From positions 1,979,839 through 2,043,838 of the forward strand of contig NZ_CP012020.1 in assembly GCF_001183865.1 (NCBI RefSeq): a stretch of 64,000 nt of DNA. The letters run 5' to 3'. The notes beneath the pieces were generated by a model. The model ran no database searches. It worked only from the letters and a program-made list of their open reading frames with translations, and had not been told where the DNA came from. This stretch comes from Methylophilus sp. TWE2 (GTDB taxonomy: Bacteria; Pseudomonadota; Gammaproteobacteria; Burkholderiales; Methylophilaceae). Shown here in pieces: positions 27,263-35,695 of this stretch; position 1 is the first letter of the stretch, and every line of letters begins with the position of its first letter. The position numbers and the translations under genes are program-made.

Positions 27263-28429
27263 CTAAGCTTTTGTAAAATTTCTGAGTCCTAACCAAGCAA
27301 TATAAACATAACAAATCACCGGCAATATAAACGCGTGATGCAAGCCCAAACTATCGGCCAGCAAGCCGGTCAGCAAAGGCACAATCGCACCACCCAAAAT
27401 CGCCGTAGCCAACAAGCCTGATCCTTTTTTCTCCTGCCCATCTTTGAGGCCTTTAATCCCCAGCGTGAAAATGGTTGGGAACATGATGGAGTTACACAGG
27501 CCGACTAATGCCATGGTGGCAATTGCCAAGGTGCCAGTGGTTTGCATGGAAACCAGAATCAGCACGACGGCGAGCAAGGCATGCGTCATCAGCACTTTGG
27601 CGGGGGCAAACATTTTGAGGGTAAAGATACCGATAAATCGGCCTATCATGGCGCCGCCCCAATATAGCGCGACCAGCGGAGCAGCTTGTGTTTCTGCCAC
27701 ATGGCTGATTTCCATCACGTAATTAACCAGGAAGCTGCCAATCGCTACTTCGGCACCCACATAGGCAAAAATACCAATCACGCCGAGTAACAAGCCTTTT
27801 TCTTTCAAGACTTCCAGCCAGCCACTTTCATCTGCTTCTGTCGTTTCCATTCCAGATAAATTGATTTTGGATAGCACCAGCGCAATGATGATTAGCACGC
27901 CAGCGATCAAGAAATACGGATACACCACGCCTTCGGCGTAGACCGAATTGGTTAAGCCGGAAAGAATGAAATAGGCGCCAAAGAATGGCGCCACAAATGT
28001 CCCTAATGAATTAAAAGCCTGCGCCATGGTGAGGCGTGAAGAAGCCGTTTCTTTAGGGCCGATAATCGCTACACATGGGTTTGCTGCGACTTGCAGCAAG
28101 ACAATGCCTGAGGCAAGGACAAACAAGGCCGCTAAAAACAGGGCATAAGTATGTAGCAACACGGCTGGGTAAAACAGCAGGCAACCTAATGCTGCCAGGG
28201 CAAAGCCAATCACCATGCCTTTTTGATAACCCATTTTTTCAATTAACTTGCTAAAGGGGATCGAGGTCAAACCATAGGCAGCAAAAAAACAGAACTGAAT
28301 CAGGGCGGCCTGGGCATATGTGAGTGAGAAAATGGACTTTAAGTAGGGAACCAGAATGTCGTTTAAACAGGTGATAAACCCCATCATGAAAAACAGGATG
28401 GTGAGCGAAGTCAGGGCTTTTTTATACAT
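27263..28429 (-). CDS. FucP/GluP-like sugar MFS transporter
   Basis: 388-residue major facilitator protein of the fucose/glucose/galactose:H+ symporter family with about twelve membrane helices. Family stretches include FFMMGFITCLNDILVPYLKS at the start, VAANPCVAIIGP, and LVGLCNSIMFPTIFTLGIKG, which carries the conserved NSIMFPTIF motif. I chose the ATG at 28429; an upstream ATG at 28450 adds seven poor residues. The stop codon lies at the outer end of a MITE-like repeat, so the last codons may have been shaped by that insertion, but the length is close to normal. A lone gene in an otherwise methylotroph-like background, it may serve sugar uptake. Confidence 0.88.
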   Translation of the reverse strand: MYKKALTSLTILFFMMGFITCLNDILVPYLKSIFSLTYAQAALIQFCFFAAYGLTSIPFSKLIEKMGYQKGMVIGFALAALGCLLFYPAVLLHTYALFLAALFVLASGIVLLQVAANPCVAIIGPKETASSRLTMAQAFNSLGTFVAPFFGAYFILSGLTNSVYAEGVVYPYFLIAGVLIIIALVLSKINLSGMETTEADESGWLEVLKEKGLLLGVIGIFAYVGAEVAIGSFLVNYVMEISHVAETQAAPLVALYWGGAMIGRFIGIFTLKMFAPAKVLMTHALLAVVLILVSMQTTGTLAIATMALVGLCNSIMFPTIFTLGIKGLKDGQEKKGSGLLATAILGGAIVPLLTGLLADSLGLHHAFILPVICYVYIAWLGLRNFTKA

Positions 28430-28540
28430 GGGGCTCTCAATGCAATACAAAACGCATGCACTACAACATAAAACGGCCTGATTGGGAAGCCTAGGCAGGA
28501 ATTTTCAATAGTGAACCGCCCCCTGTTACGGCTAGAAACC

Positions 28541-29209
28541 TCATGGACAAGACTGCCCTGATACGGATGGTATGCGTTGCAGTATTGAGTCCAGCGTAGA
28601 AGAAACAAGCTGTTGTGATGCCGCCTCCTGCAGCATCGGCACGGCCTTAGGACCGCTTATCAACCCATGATACCGTTTTTGAAACTCGCGTAAGCTACAG
28701 GCTAACGTCTGCATACGTGACATATCCTGTTCGGCTGGAATGGCAAACTCGTTTTCTGCACCATAGCCATGAAACAGGCTGGTTTCCAGGCCTACCACCA
28801 GCGCCAGCACGTGGTCACCCTGGAACTGCTCATCAAATAACAAATCCAGTGCTTGCTGGTCTTGTAACCTTTGCAAACCATCAAAGCGCCAGCCAAATTT
28901 GCCATCAAACACCCACTCTGTCATTTCTCGTGGGCCGACCTGTGCACTCTTGCTTAGCTCCTCTGGGTGAGATTCATACAAAGCGAGCATCAGTGCCCGC
29001 AAATCTTCGCTATGTGCCGACATGACTTGCTTAGGCGAGTCTACTTTGATGGCTTGGGCAGGCAGCCTATCCGTTTTTTTGAAATGATTTTTCTTGGCAG
29101 TATGGCTGGCTGAAGCTTGATCAGGTTTTTGCGTCACGCTTGCTGCAAATACGGTACTGAATATCCCCACAGAAACCACGAATACAGACATCAATCTCCA
29201 AAAACACAT
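28541..29209 (-). CDS. Hypothetical secreted protein, 222 aa
   Basis: Not recognised. An N-terminal signal-peptide-like stretch (MSVFVVSVGIFSTVFAAS) precedes a Lys/Ser-rich linker (HTAKKNHFKKTD). A soluble helical domain follows from ~residue 60, with LRALMLALYESHPEELSKS and LALVVGLETSLFHGYG. Two Cys lie near the C-terminus. Two ATGs compete. The one at 29191 has an ideal TTGGAG ribosome site. The one at 29209 has a weaker site but adds an Arg that makes a better signal-peptide start. It is divergent from the DUF2934 gene. No function assigned. Confidence 0.72.
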   Translation of the reverse strand: MCFWRLMSVFVVSVGIFSTVFAASVTQKPDQASASHTAKKNHFKKTDRLPAQAIKVDSPKQVMSAHSEDLRALMLALYESHPEELSKSAQVGPREMTEWVFDGKFGWRFDGLQRLQDQQALDLLFDEQFQGDHVLALVVGLETSLFHGYGAENEFAIPAEQDMSRMQTLACSLREFQKRYHGLISGPKAVPMLQEAASQQLVSSTLDSILQRIPSVSGQSCP

Positions 29210-29370
29210 CCCTGAACCACCTTCTCTTTGATTTAGATTAAATTAACTGATAAAACAAGCGCTTATCATGGCCTTGCACTATTGACGCTTATTGCCGGAC
29301 TGCCTAATATAAACATTGAAAGGCCACAAGCCTTCGCTACTTTACCCACCTCTAGACCAAGGAGAACTGT

Positions 29371-29637
29371 ATGGCAACTAGCAAGACCTCTGATACGTCC
29401 GCAAAAAAATCCACTGCTGCAAAAAAAGCAGCGCCGAAAACAACCGTCAGCAAAACTGCAAAACCTGCAGCGACCCGCAAGAAAACCGCCAAACCCACCA
29501 TTACCACCAGCGAGGACCGCTACAAAATGATTGAGGTAGCTGCTTATTACATCGCCGAGAAAAACGGATTTGGGCATGATCATTTGAATTATTGGTTGCA
29601 GGCCGAAAAACAAATAGATCACCAACTTAACGCTTAA
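29371..29637 (+). CDS. DUF2934 protein with a histone-H1-like Lys/Ala-rich N-terminus
   Basis: 88 residues. Residues 1-45 are almost wholly Lys, Ala, Thr, Ser and Pro, with repeated AAKKAAP- and KTAKP-like units as in H1-like bacterial nucleoid proteins. Residues ~48-82 form a DUF2934 domain (YKMIEVAAYYIAEKNGF followed by HLNYWLQAEKQI). It has a strong ribosome site (AAGGAGAACTGT before the ATG). The basic tail suggests binding of DNA or another polyanion; that is inference. DUF2934 itself has no known function. Confidence 0.82.
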   Translation: MATSKTSDTSAKKSTAAKKAAPKTTVSKTAKPAATRKKTAKPTITTSEDRYKMIEVAAYYIAEKNGFGHDHLNYWLQAEKQIDHQLNA

Positions 29638-29717
29638 TCATATCGAAGCCAGGCCGCAATTAGTGTTCTCTAAAAAAGCTCAGCTGGCTTCGTCTGATCA
29701 TTTTTCAAGCAATACTA

Positions 29718-30809
29718 TCAATCACTTGTCTGGTGTTTTCGCTGGTTAGTAAACGACCGATAAACACTATCTTTACGAGCAAACCGTATATCGGCACCAC
29801 TGTGTTTAACGTACTCCAGATAAGAAATAATCACTGGGTGACTCAAACGTATTCCATATGCAATATAGGGATAATCCGACAACGGCACATCCCGCTCAAA
29901 AAATTTCCAGTGCGGGCTTTTGTTGTAAAAACGCTCCACTAGACTTGTGACTGCCACCAACTGATATTGCCCACGTGGACCAAGCGCAAGCCAGGGACCA
30001 CCTGAGTCGCCCACTGTAGGCATTGCCAGGTGCTGGTCATATTCCAGGGTTTTCAAATTCAGGCGATTCACAGCAAGCAAGACATTATCCAGGTGTGCAA
30101 GCTCTTGGGTGTATTCGAATTGTGCACGCGATTTGAGGTGCAGCATTTCGTCCTCCAACTGGTAAGGCGCAGGCAGAATTTCTGTGAAATCTTTTACCGA
30201 CTGTATGATTGACCGCTCGGCACAGCGAGGTTGTCGAGTATCAGGTTCAAGATACCCACGCCCATATCCGCAGATCATGAGCTCATCTGGCAGGGGCTCA
30301 TCCTGCATAATTTCTAGCGGCTGTATATTCTCGGGCACAGTCGCATCAAATACTAACACTGCAACATCAAGGGTGATATCTTCGGAGACTTCTTCATAAG
30401 GCCGGTAAAAGGTCTGCCGAATCCTCACATCCTTGAGACCTAATTGATCTGACTGTGCAATTGTGACATCGGGCAATCCGTCAGTGGCTCCCAGTTTAGC
30501 TTCGCGTAAACAATGCGCAGCTGTGATGAGGGTGAGAGGCTTTACCCCTACGACAATCGCACTACAAACCGAATCGTAATACTCCCAGGACTCTGTGGAA
30601 TGTAAAAAATGCGCATGCTGAATATTGATTTTAACCGTGGATATCGCCTGGGCAGGGAAGGTTTCACCATGTATCAGTGCCCACGTGGAACCTGGCCATG
30701 CAACAAACAACAGCATAAGCCATGAGTTCCATAGGCATTTGGCAGAAAATACCCTACCCTTCAATACTCTAGCCATAGCGCGTAGCCTTGATGACAGACT
30801 GACACCCAT
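29718..30809 (-). CDS. Secreted trypsin-like serine protease
   Basis: 363 residues. A basic start is followed by a hydrophobic export segment (~25-45, WLMLLFVAWPGSTWA). The trypsin-fold domain begins near LIHGETFPAQ. The catalytic triad is visible: H99 in LITAAHCL, D148 in ITLDVAVL and S269 in VGDSGGPWLAL. It should cut proteins outside the cytoplasm. The segment between D148 and S269 is longer than in chymotrypsin-type enzymes. A small secreted protein gene lies 14 bases upstream on the same strand, so the two form an operon, and that protein may be a partner or inhibitor. The context is accessory DNA. Confidence 0.9.
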   Translation of the reverse strand: MGVSLSSRLRAMARVLKGRVFSAKCLWNSWLMLLFVAWPGSTWALIHGETFPAQAISTVKINIQHAHFLHSTESWEYYDSVCSAIVVGVKPLTLITAAHCLREAKLGATDGLPDVTIAQSDQLGLKDVRIRQTFYRPYEEVSEDITLDVAVLVFDATVPENIQPLEIMQDEPLPDELMICGYGRGYLEPDTRQPRCAERSIIQSVKDFTEILPAPYQLEDEMLHLKSRAQFEYTQELAHLDNVLLAVNRLNLKTLEYDQHLAMPTVGDSGGPWLALGPRGQYQLVAVTSLVERFYNKSPHWKFFERDVPLSDYPYIAYGIRLSHPVIISYLEYVKHSGADIRFARKDSVYRSFTNQRKHQTSD

Positions 30810-30823
30810 ACTACGCTCTCAAA

Positions 30824-31303
30824 TTATTGTGACAAGTTTTTTTGGGCGTTATTTCTCAACACAATTGGACCAAAACAGGTTTCTAGTGCTGGATCATCGT
30901 CATCGCATGAAATAAACGAATATCCATCCGGCCGGAATAGTAAATAAGATACCACCTCTTTATTTGTTTCAGTGACTTGCTTAGTACAGTCTTTTGCTTT
31001 GTTGCTCTGAGTCACGCGATGAGTCAGCTTAAAGAAACCATGCTCATCTGGTTGTGGTGTCACTTCATACTTTGCTTCCAGTTGCTCATCACCGCTGGTA
31101 AAGGCGGCCACACCATCTTCGCGAAACCAGTAAGTTTCTATACATTCCGTATCAGGCAGCTTGGATTCCCAATAGCCGATCAAAGGGTGTTTAAGAGAGC
31201 GTGGGTCTTCAGCATGCGCTGAGGGACAATTTAGCAAAGAAAATACCCCCAAGCTCAAAGCTAGCATGCAATATAAAGTTTTTTTGTGTTGTATGACTGT
31301 CAT
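30824..31303 (-). CDS. Hypothetical secreted protein cotranscribed with the serine protease
   Basis: 159 residues. A clear signal peptide (TLYCMLALSLGVFSLLNC, cleavage after SAHA) is followed by a beta-rich domain with four or more Cys (TECIET, AKDCTKQ, SFISCDDDD, LETCFGP), which could form disulfides. The ATG at 31303 has AGGAG seven bases upstream; an upstream start at 31327 is less likely. Gly-Tyr-Trp (IGYWES) and later FREDG hint at a lipocalin-like strand order, but I cannot assign a family. It ends 14 bases before the protease gene, which suggests a shared role such as protecting the cell from the protease. Confidence 0.75.
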   Translation of the reverse strand: MTVIQHKKTLYCMLALSLGVFSLLNCPSAHAEDPRSLKHPLIGYWESKLPDTECIETYWFREDGVAAFTSGDEQLEAKYEVTPQPDEHGFFKLTHRVTQSNKAKDCTKQVTETNKEVVSYLLFRPDGYSFISCDDDDPALETCFGPIVLRNNAQKNLSQ

Positions 31304-31448
31304 GATTGTCTCCTGAAGGCCTTGCACAATTTACGTGATTATTTAATTTTTAAAGCAAATGTACGGTAACGATGCTCTACAATCATCAAAAGCGATACCT
31401 TGCCTTATGAAGATTGTCATAAACATCGCCTCTGTGACTTGAGCAGGC

Positions 31449-31480
31449 AAAAAAAAATCCCCAACAGTGGTTGGGGATTT
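31449..31480 (-). terminator. Terminator after efp
   Basis: Perfect 11-base stem (AAATCCCCAAC/GTTGGGGATTT) with a 4-base loop. On the minus strand it is followed by a run of nine or more T's, 40 bases past the efp stop. Confidence 0.9.
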
Positions 31481-31520
31481 TAATGTCAGGAATAACTAAC
31501 AGCAGTATTCGTGAAAAAAT

Positions 31521-32081
31521 CTACTTCATCACACGGTTACGGTATTCACCGGTACGTGTATCGATCTCGATTTTGTCGCCCTGATTGACAAACAAAGGCA
31601 CTGGAATTTCAAAGCCGGAAGCAATCTTGGCTGGTTTCATCACTTTACCGGAAGTGTCGCCTTTCACAGCTGGCTCGGTGTAAGTGATTTCACGCACCAC
31701 AGTGGTTGGCAGCTCGATGGAAATCGCTTTGCCTTCGTAGAAACGCACTTCACATGGCATACCATCTTCCAGATATGGCAGTGCATCTTCCATAAACTCG
31801 GCATCCACATCGTACTGGTTGTATTCAGCGTCCATAAATACGTAGGTAGGATCAGCGAAGTAGGAATAAGTCACTTCTTTCTTTTCCAGCACGATCACAT
31901 CAAACTTGTCCTGCGCGTTGTAGACGTTTTCGCTAGGCGCTTCAGTCAACAAGTTTTTCATTTTCATTTTCACCACAGCCGCGTTACGGCCGGATTTGTT
32001 GTATTCAGTTTTTACAACCACCATTGGGTCGTTGCCAATCATCACGACGTTGCCAACGCGGAGCTCTTGAGCAATTTTCAT
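31521..32081 (-). CDS. efp: Elongation factor P (Arg32 type)
   Basis: 186-residue elongation factor P, which relieves ribosome stalling at polyproline stretches. Three beta-barrel domains are present. The tip of domain I reads [10 protein letters not shown] with arginine at position 32, the residue that EarP rhamnosylates, rather than the lysine modified by EpmAB. I chose the ATG at 32081 ([11 protein letters not shown]); the frame stays open further upstream but without EF-P-like residues. The earP gene lies just upstream on the same strand with a 40-base gap, so enzyme and substrate are cotranscribed. Confidence 0.97.
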   Translation of the reverse strand: MKIAQELRVGNVVMIGNDPMVVVKTEYNKSGRNAAVVKMKMKNLLTEAPSENVYNAQDKFDVIVLEKKEVTYSYFADPTYVFMDAEYNQYDVDAEFMEDALPYLEDGMPCEVRFYEGKAISIELPTTVVREITYTEPAVKGDTSGKVMKPAKIASGFEIPVPLFVNQGDKIEIDTRTGEYRNRVMK

Positions 32082-32121
32082 AATAAGCCTTAATTTGTAT
32101 GCGGGATTTGAAAGCGCGGAA

Positions 32122-33222
32122 TTATACCCGATGTGTACGGTATTTCTCAATAAAAATCACCAAGTTAGTCGCCAAATCGACTTGTTGTGACTGGTGCAGC
32201 TTGAACGCCTGCGCATGCTGCCTGAATTGTGGCAATACAGATAGCAGAGACTCCCAATCAGTGGCTTGCCAGCTGCCTTGTGCCCAAGCTTGCATGGCAT
32301 GTTGGATGACTGCAGAAAGCGGTGTTTCTGCCTGTGCCAAGTAATGTTGCATAAACGCTTTTAATTTCACCAAGTGGGTCTCTTCGCTTTGCTGGTAAGG
32401 CAACCAGATCATGGGCTTACCCGCCCATATCGCACGGATCCAGCTATCTTCACCCCGCACAAAGTTGAAATCGCATAAGTAAAGCAACCGGTCGTACTCA
32501 GCCTGCGACAAAAACGGGATGACGACAAACTCGGCTTGCTGGCGCTGAATATGTTGTCCCACTTCCAGCCTAGTCACACCAAGTACGTTTGCCAGCATGG
32601 GGGCCACAGGTTCAGGCACCATGACGCGCACTGCCTGGGTGGAGTGTTGCAGGCTGTTGACCAGCCCGGCCAAGGGCGCATGCGCATAGCAAAACAGCGA
32701 AAGTGATAATTTGCCCGCAGCGGGGACCAATCCTAAATCCTCCCAACTGGCGTGCGTTTGCAGCGTCGTGAGGCTGGCTTCCCGCAGTAATCCGCCTGTC
32801 AATGGCGTAAAACCCGGATAGAAAAAATGTCGTACGAGCCCGTTGGCTTGTGGTGAAGGTTGCGCATGAAAGCCTTCTACCCAGTTTTCGGCCGATAAAT
32901 AATCGACATTCACCCAGATAGACGACTGTTGTGGCATCTGTTGCTGATACGCCTCAGGCAAGCCACAGCCAAAGGTTTCTATCACAACGTCCGCTACCTG
33001 CCTAAAGTCAGCGTTCTCTGTCCAGTGTTTTAAGGTAATGCGCGCATGCCCCGCACAGACAAAACGCTCTGCCAGCGCCAGGTCATCCACCCATAAACAG
33101 ATATGCCGGCCATGCTCTTCTGCCAGTTGCTGCGCCAGGCGCCAGCACACGCCAATATCGCCAAAATTATCAACGACCTTGCAAAAGATATCCCAATGGG
33201 AGCGTGGCAAATCAGTAGACAT
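32122..33222 (-). CDS. earP: EF-P arginine rhamnosyltransferase EarP
   Basis: 366-residue GT-B fold glycosyltransferase that moves rhamnose from dTDP-rhamnose to Arg32 of EF-P. Family features: an N-terminal [20 protein letters not shown] with the conserved Asp residues, [11 protein letters not shown], a central [17 protein letters not shown], and a C-terminal nucleotide-sugar site with [19 protein letters not shown]. Length is normal. It sits upstream of efp, whose Arg32 fits this enzyme. The dTDP-rhamnose genes (rml) are not in the window. Confidence 0.96.
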   Translation of the reverse strand: MSTDLPRSHWDIFCKVVDNFGDIGVCWRLAQQLAEEHGRHICLWVDDLALAERFVCAGHARITLKHWTENADFRQVADVVIETFGCGLPEAYQQQMPQQSSIWVNVDYLSAENWVEGFHAQPSPQANGLVRHFFYPGFTPLTGGLLREASLTTLQTHASWEDLGLVPAAGKLSLSLFCYAHAPLAGLVNSLQHSTQAVRVMVPEPVAPMLANVLGVTRLEVGQHIQRQQAEFVVIPFLSQAEYDRLLYLCDFNFVRGEDSWIRAIWAGKPMIWLPYQQSEETHLVKLKAFMQHYLAQAETPLSAVIQHAMQAWAQGSWQATDWESLLSVLPQFRQHAQAFKLHQSQQVDLATNLVIFIEKYRTHRV

Positions 33223-33301
33223 GGGGATGATAGTTAAATCAGGCAGGCAATCATGTGCGGATAGTCTAACCGAACAGCACGAAAACTTCGATGCCAGCCG
33301 T

Positions 33302-33805
33302 TTAATCGGCGAGTACGGTATCAGCTTGAGCCGTTTTCAGCCAAGTCAGTTGTAATACCTTGGCATCGGTAGAAGCCCGGTGTTGTTGTAATGCCAGGCT
33401 CTCAAGGATATGTTGCTTGGTATCGTGCCAGGCAGCTTTCTGCTCCGGGGTCAGCGTCAGGCTTAAATCTTCCAGCTTGAAGTGAGGACTCAGACCGGCG
33501 GCTTCATACAAACGGTGTAACCAGACAAAATCCTGATACCAGCCATCGGTATATACCGTTTTGCCATTGAGTATATGATTCAAATGCAAGGCAATCTCGC
33601 GTGGCGTCGCGCCATCATCCTCCAGAGACTGGCGGGATTGATGGTGTAGCTTTTCGGCCTCTTTATCCCAATGCAACCAGTCCGCATGTGGCTGGACTTG
33701 CGCACTCCAGACATGGCCTTCCGTATCGACGTAACCGATCTCGACCGGGTAACTACCCGCGCCAAAACCGGAGGCTTCAATATCTAATATGACTGGAGGA
33801 ACCAT
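33302..33805 (-). CDS. DEDD-family 3'-5' exonuclease
   Basis: 167-residue RNase H-fold exonuclease. The first motif is LDIEASGFG (catalytic Asp and Glu at residues ~7-9). A VDTEGHVW strand, a middle motif with TDGWYQDFVWLHRLY and a C-terminal HRASTDAKVLQLTW, which supplies the late Asp, follow. It resembles small stand-alone exonucleases of the DnaQ-like superfamily; the substrate is unknown. I chose the ATG at 33805 with AGG upstream. A TTG-initiated 22-residue extension is unlikely. It lies 79 bases upstream of earP on the same strand. Confidence 0.82.
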   Translation of the reverse strand: MVPPVILDIEASGFGAGSYPVEIGYVDTEGHVWSAQVQPHADWLHWDKEAEKLHHQSRQSLEDDGATPREIALHLNHILNGKTVYTDGWYQDFVWLHRLYEAAGLSPHFKLEDLSLTLTPEQKAAWHDTKQHILESLALQQHRASTDAKVLQLTWLKTAQADTVLAD

Positions 33806-33897
33806 CAACTTACCTGAGTGTATCTTCTCTATAATTTTATCTGCACTTGCTGCTAGTATCTTAGTATTCAACGGCAGAAAAACAGCGTGCTTTAATT

Positions 33898-34075
33898 AAA
33901 CCCAGATTTTCCATTAGGCGATTTTCAATCTACTTGAACGTCAACTTGTCCATTTTGTGTCTTTTCTGCGCAAATTATCGGTCAATAGAATGACTATTGC
34001 CCTCAAATTTCCCCAAAAAACCCATCAAACTGTCCAGCGTTGTCATTTCAAGTCCTAATGGAAAATCTGGGTTAA
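33898..34075. mobile_element. MITE-like inverted-repeat element upstream of the OmpA lipoprotein gene
   Basis: AACCCAGATTTTCCATTAGG (33899-33918) is matched by its exact reverse complement at 34054-34073. The inner flanks also pair partly (ACTTGAA-GTCAAC against its counterpart). The ~135 bases between carry no gene. The ends look like insertion-sequence termini, so this is probably a non-autonomous or deleted element. No convincing target duplication is visible. It occupies most of the 364-base gap 33806-34169; the rest holds the promoter region of the lipoprotein gene. Confidence 0.72.
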
Positions 34076-34169
34076 AGTAGAATTATACGCACTTCATGGA
34101 GTTGGGGACTGAACTTCCAAGGACCTGGCTGGACAAACTTACGAGTTTCAAACTACTTAAGGGAAAACA

Positions 34170-34850
34170 ATGCATAAAATAATGACGATCTCTCTGTTAA
34201 TCGCTGCCTTGGGCACATCCGGTTGTGCAAGCATGACTGAAACCCAAAAAGGCACAGCCAAAGGGGCTGGTATCGGCGCGGCAGCAGGCGGTGTCATTGG
34301 CGCCGTTGCAGGTGGCGGCAAAGGGGCTGTTATCGGTGCAGCCGTAGGCGCTGGCGCTGGCGCAATTGCCGGCAACATCTGGTCCAAAAAGATGGAGGCC
34401 CAAAAACAGGAAATGGAACAAGCGACGGCTGGCACAGGGGTTGCCGTCACCAAAACAGAAAACAACCAGCTGAAACTAGAAATTCCGAGTGACATCTCGT
34501 TTGATAAAGGCAAAGCCAACATCAAGTCGAATTTCCGCCCTATCCTGGACAAGTTTGCAACCGGTTTGCAAAATAATGCAGCAGCCCGCATCACGATTAT
34601 CGGCCATACCGACAGCAGTGGTTCAGATGCGATCAATGATCCATTGTCCGTGAATCGTGCTGCCAGCGCCCGTAGTTACCTGGTCGAACGCGGCATTGCA
34701 ATCAGTCGCATCACCATTGATGGCCGTGGCTCACATGAGCCTATTGCAGCCAATGATACTGAAGCGAACCGGGCGAAAAACCGTCGTGTAGAGATTTTTG
34801 TGGCAGAACCAGAGGCTCAGGCACAAGCCCCTCAGGCGGCACCAAAATAA
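34170..34850 (+). CDS. OmpA-family lipoprotein with glycine zipper
   Basis: 226 residues. A lipoprotein signal peptide ends in GTSGC (lipidated Cys at ~19). A glycine-zipper stretch follows (~32-72, with GAGIGAAAGGVIGAVAGGGK) that may insert into or cross membranes. A C-terminal OmpA/MotB peptidoglycan-binding domain (~105-215) has ITIIGHTDSSGS, NRAASARSYL and NRAKNRRVEIFV. It would tie the outer membrane to peptidoglycan, like YiaD-type proteins. A GGGAAA ribosome site lies before the ATG. A MITE-like element ends 95 bases upstream, so it could affect expression. A strong terminator follows. Confidence 0.93.
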   Translation: MHKIMTISLLIAALGTSGCASMTETQKGTAKGAGIGAAAGGVIGAVAGGGKGAVIGAAVGAGAGAIAGNIWSKKMEAQKQEMEQATAGTGVAVTKTENNQLKLEIPSDISFDKGKANIKSNFRPILDKFATGLQNNAAARITIIGHTDSSGSDAINDPLSVNRAASARSYLVERGIAISRITIDGRGSHEPIAANDTEANRAKNRRVEIFVAEPEAQAQAPQAAPK

Positions 34851-34865
34851 TCTTCAGCTCAACAC

Positions 34866-34896
34866 AAAAAAGCCGACTCCGCAGTCGGCTTTTTTA
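34866..34896 (+). terminator. Bidirectional terminator between the OmpA lipoprotein and MerT-like genes
   Basis: Stem AAAAAAGCCGACT/AGTCGGCTTTTTT around a CCGC loop, with A- and T-runs on either side. It can end transcripts from both convergent units. Confidence 0.9.
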
Positions 34897-34939
34897 TTTG
34901 CTTCTCCCAATCCTCCAAAAATCGGGAGGTTGCAGGAAA

Positions 34940-35332
34940 TTACGTAATAAACAAAGGCGCTAAAAACGCAAAGAAACTGCCAATCAAAAAGATCACCACA
35001 GAAACCCAGTAAATCCAAAGGCTTTGTCGGCGAGTTTGCATGCATAATGCAGCCAATTTTGCATCTGCCGGGCAAGGTAACAAGCGAGCACGCCATTGCA
35101 TCCAACCTGCCAGCAATAACATGGCGCCCGCTAGGCCAAACACCAACGGCTTATGTTCGCTGATCCAGATCAATTGTGGAAAATGACTGATCAGACTGGT
35201 CAAGGTAGCCACTGAACCAATCGCCACCAGTGTCGCTGGCAAGGCGCAGCAAATCAACGTAGAGCCACTGGTAAACAGCGACAACAAGTTGAGACGTTTG
35301 CTGGCTTGCAGCTGGTTAATTTCTGCTGCCAT
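34940..35332 (-). CDS. MerT-like membrane metal transporter
   Basis: 130 residues with three hydrophobic spans (~14-48, ~60-78, ~105-128). The first holds a Cys pair (C28-C29 in TLICCALPA), as in MerT-type mercuric or heavy-metal importers. The loop before the last span carries two more cysteines (C87, C97), also like MerT. Its start codon overlaps the stop of the HMA protein gene (TAATG), so translation is coupled. A model would have the periplasmic HMA protein pass a metal ion to this carrier, as MerP does to MerT. No merA or merR is nearby, so the metal may be copper or another soft metal rather than mercury. Confidence 0.78.
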   Translation of the reverse strand: MAAEINQLQASKRLNLLSLFTSGSTLICCALPATLVAIGSVATLTSLISHFPQLIWISEHKPLVFGLAGAMLLLAGWMQWRARLLPCPADAKLAALCMQTRRQSLWIYWVSVVIFLIGSFFAFLAPLFIT

Positions 35333-35670
35333 TACTTGCCTGCCTTCTCGGCTTTAGCAATGTCCGCCTGTATGGCATCGACCGTCTGGTTTACACGTTC
35401 CAGTTTGCTGACTGAATAACCTGCATCCTCAATCACCTTGCTAAATGCATCATTCGACACATCCTGCCCCTCTTTCAATTGCAGCGCAACCACGCGGCTC
35501 TTGAGGTCCACAAACGCAGACTGTTTTTGTGGCAAGGCATTGAGTTTTTTCTCTATGCCTTTGGCACAAAAGGCACAGACCATGCCATTTACTTCGGCTT
35601 TGATCGTGGTTACGGCAAACGCCGCAGGCATGATGGCAGATAACATTAAAGTCACTAATAATTTTTTCAT
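35332..35670 (-). CDS. Periplasmic heavy-metal-associated (HMA) domain protein
   Basis: 112 residues. A signal peptide (KKLLVTLMLSAIMPAAFA) is followed by a ferredoxin-like HMA domain whose metal site reads GMVCAFCAKGIEKKL (C32, C35). This is comparable to MerP and CopZ, where the motif is GMxCxxC. A charged C-terminal helix follows (~85-112, IQADIAKAEKAGK). I chose the ATG at 35670 with AAAGGAT upstream; the frame is open further upstream but would run into the preceding gene. It lies 25 bases after the outer-membrane protein gene and overlaps the MerT-like gene. Confidence 0.88.
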   Translation of the reverse strand: MKKLLVTLMLSAIMPAAFAVTTIKAEVNGMVCAFCAKGIEKKLNALPQKQSAFVDLKSRVVALQLKEGQDVSNDAFSKVIEDAGYSVSKLERVNQTVDAIQADIAKAEKAGK

Positions 35671-35695
35671 TTCAATATCCTTTAAAAATAACAGG

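Noticed and set aside
29643..29696. Hairpin CGAAGCCAG/CTGGCTTCG between the DUF2934 and protease genes as a terminator
   Set aside because: The loop is over 30 bases and no T-run follows on either strand.
34230..34390. Repeated GGCGC-rich codons as a DNA repeat
   Set aside because: They encode the glycine zipper of the OmpA lipoprotein; the repetition is at protein level.
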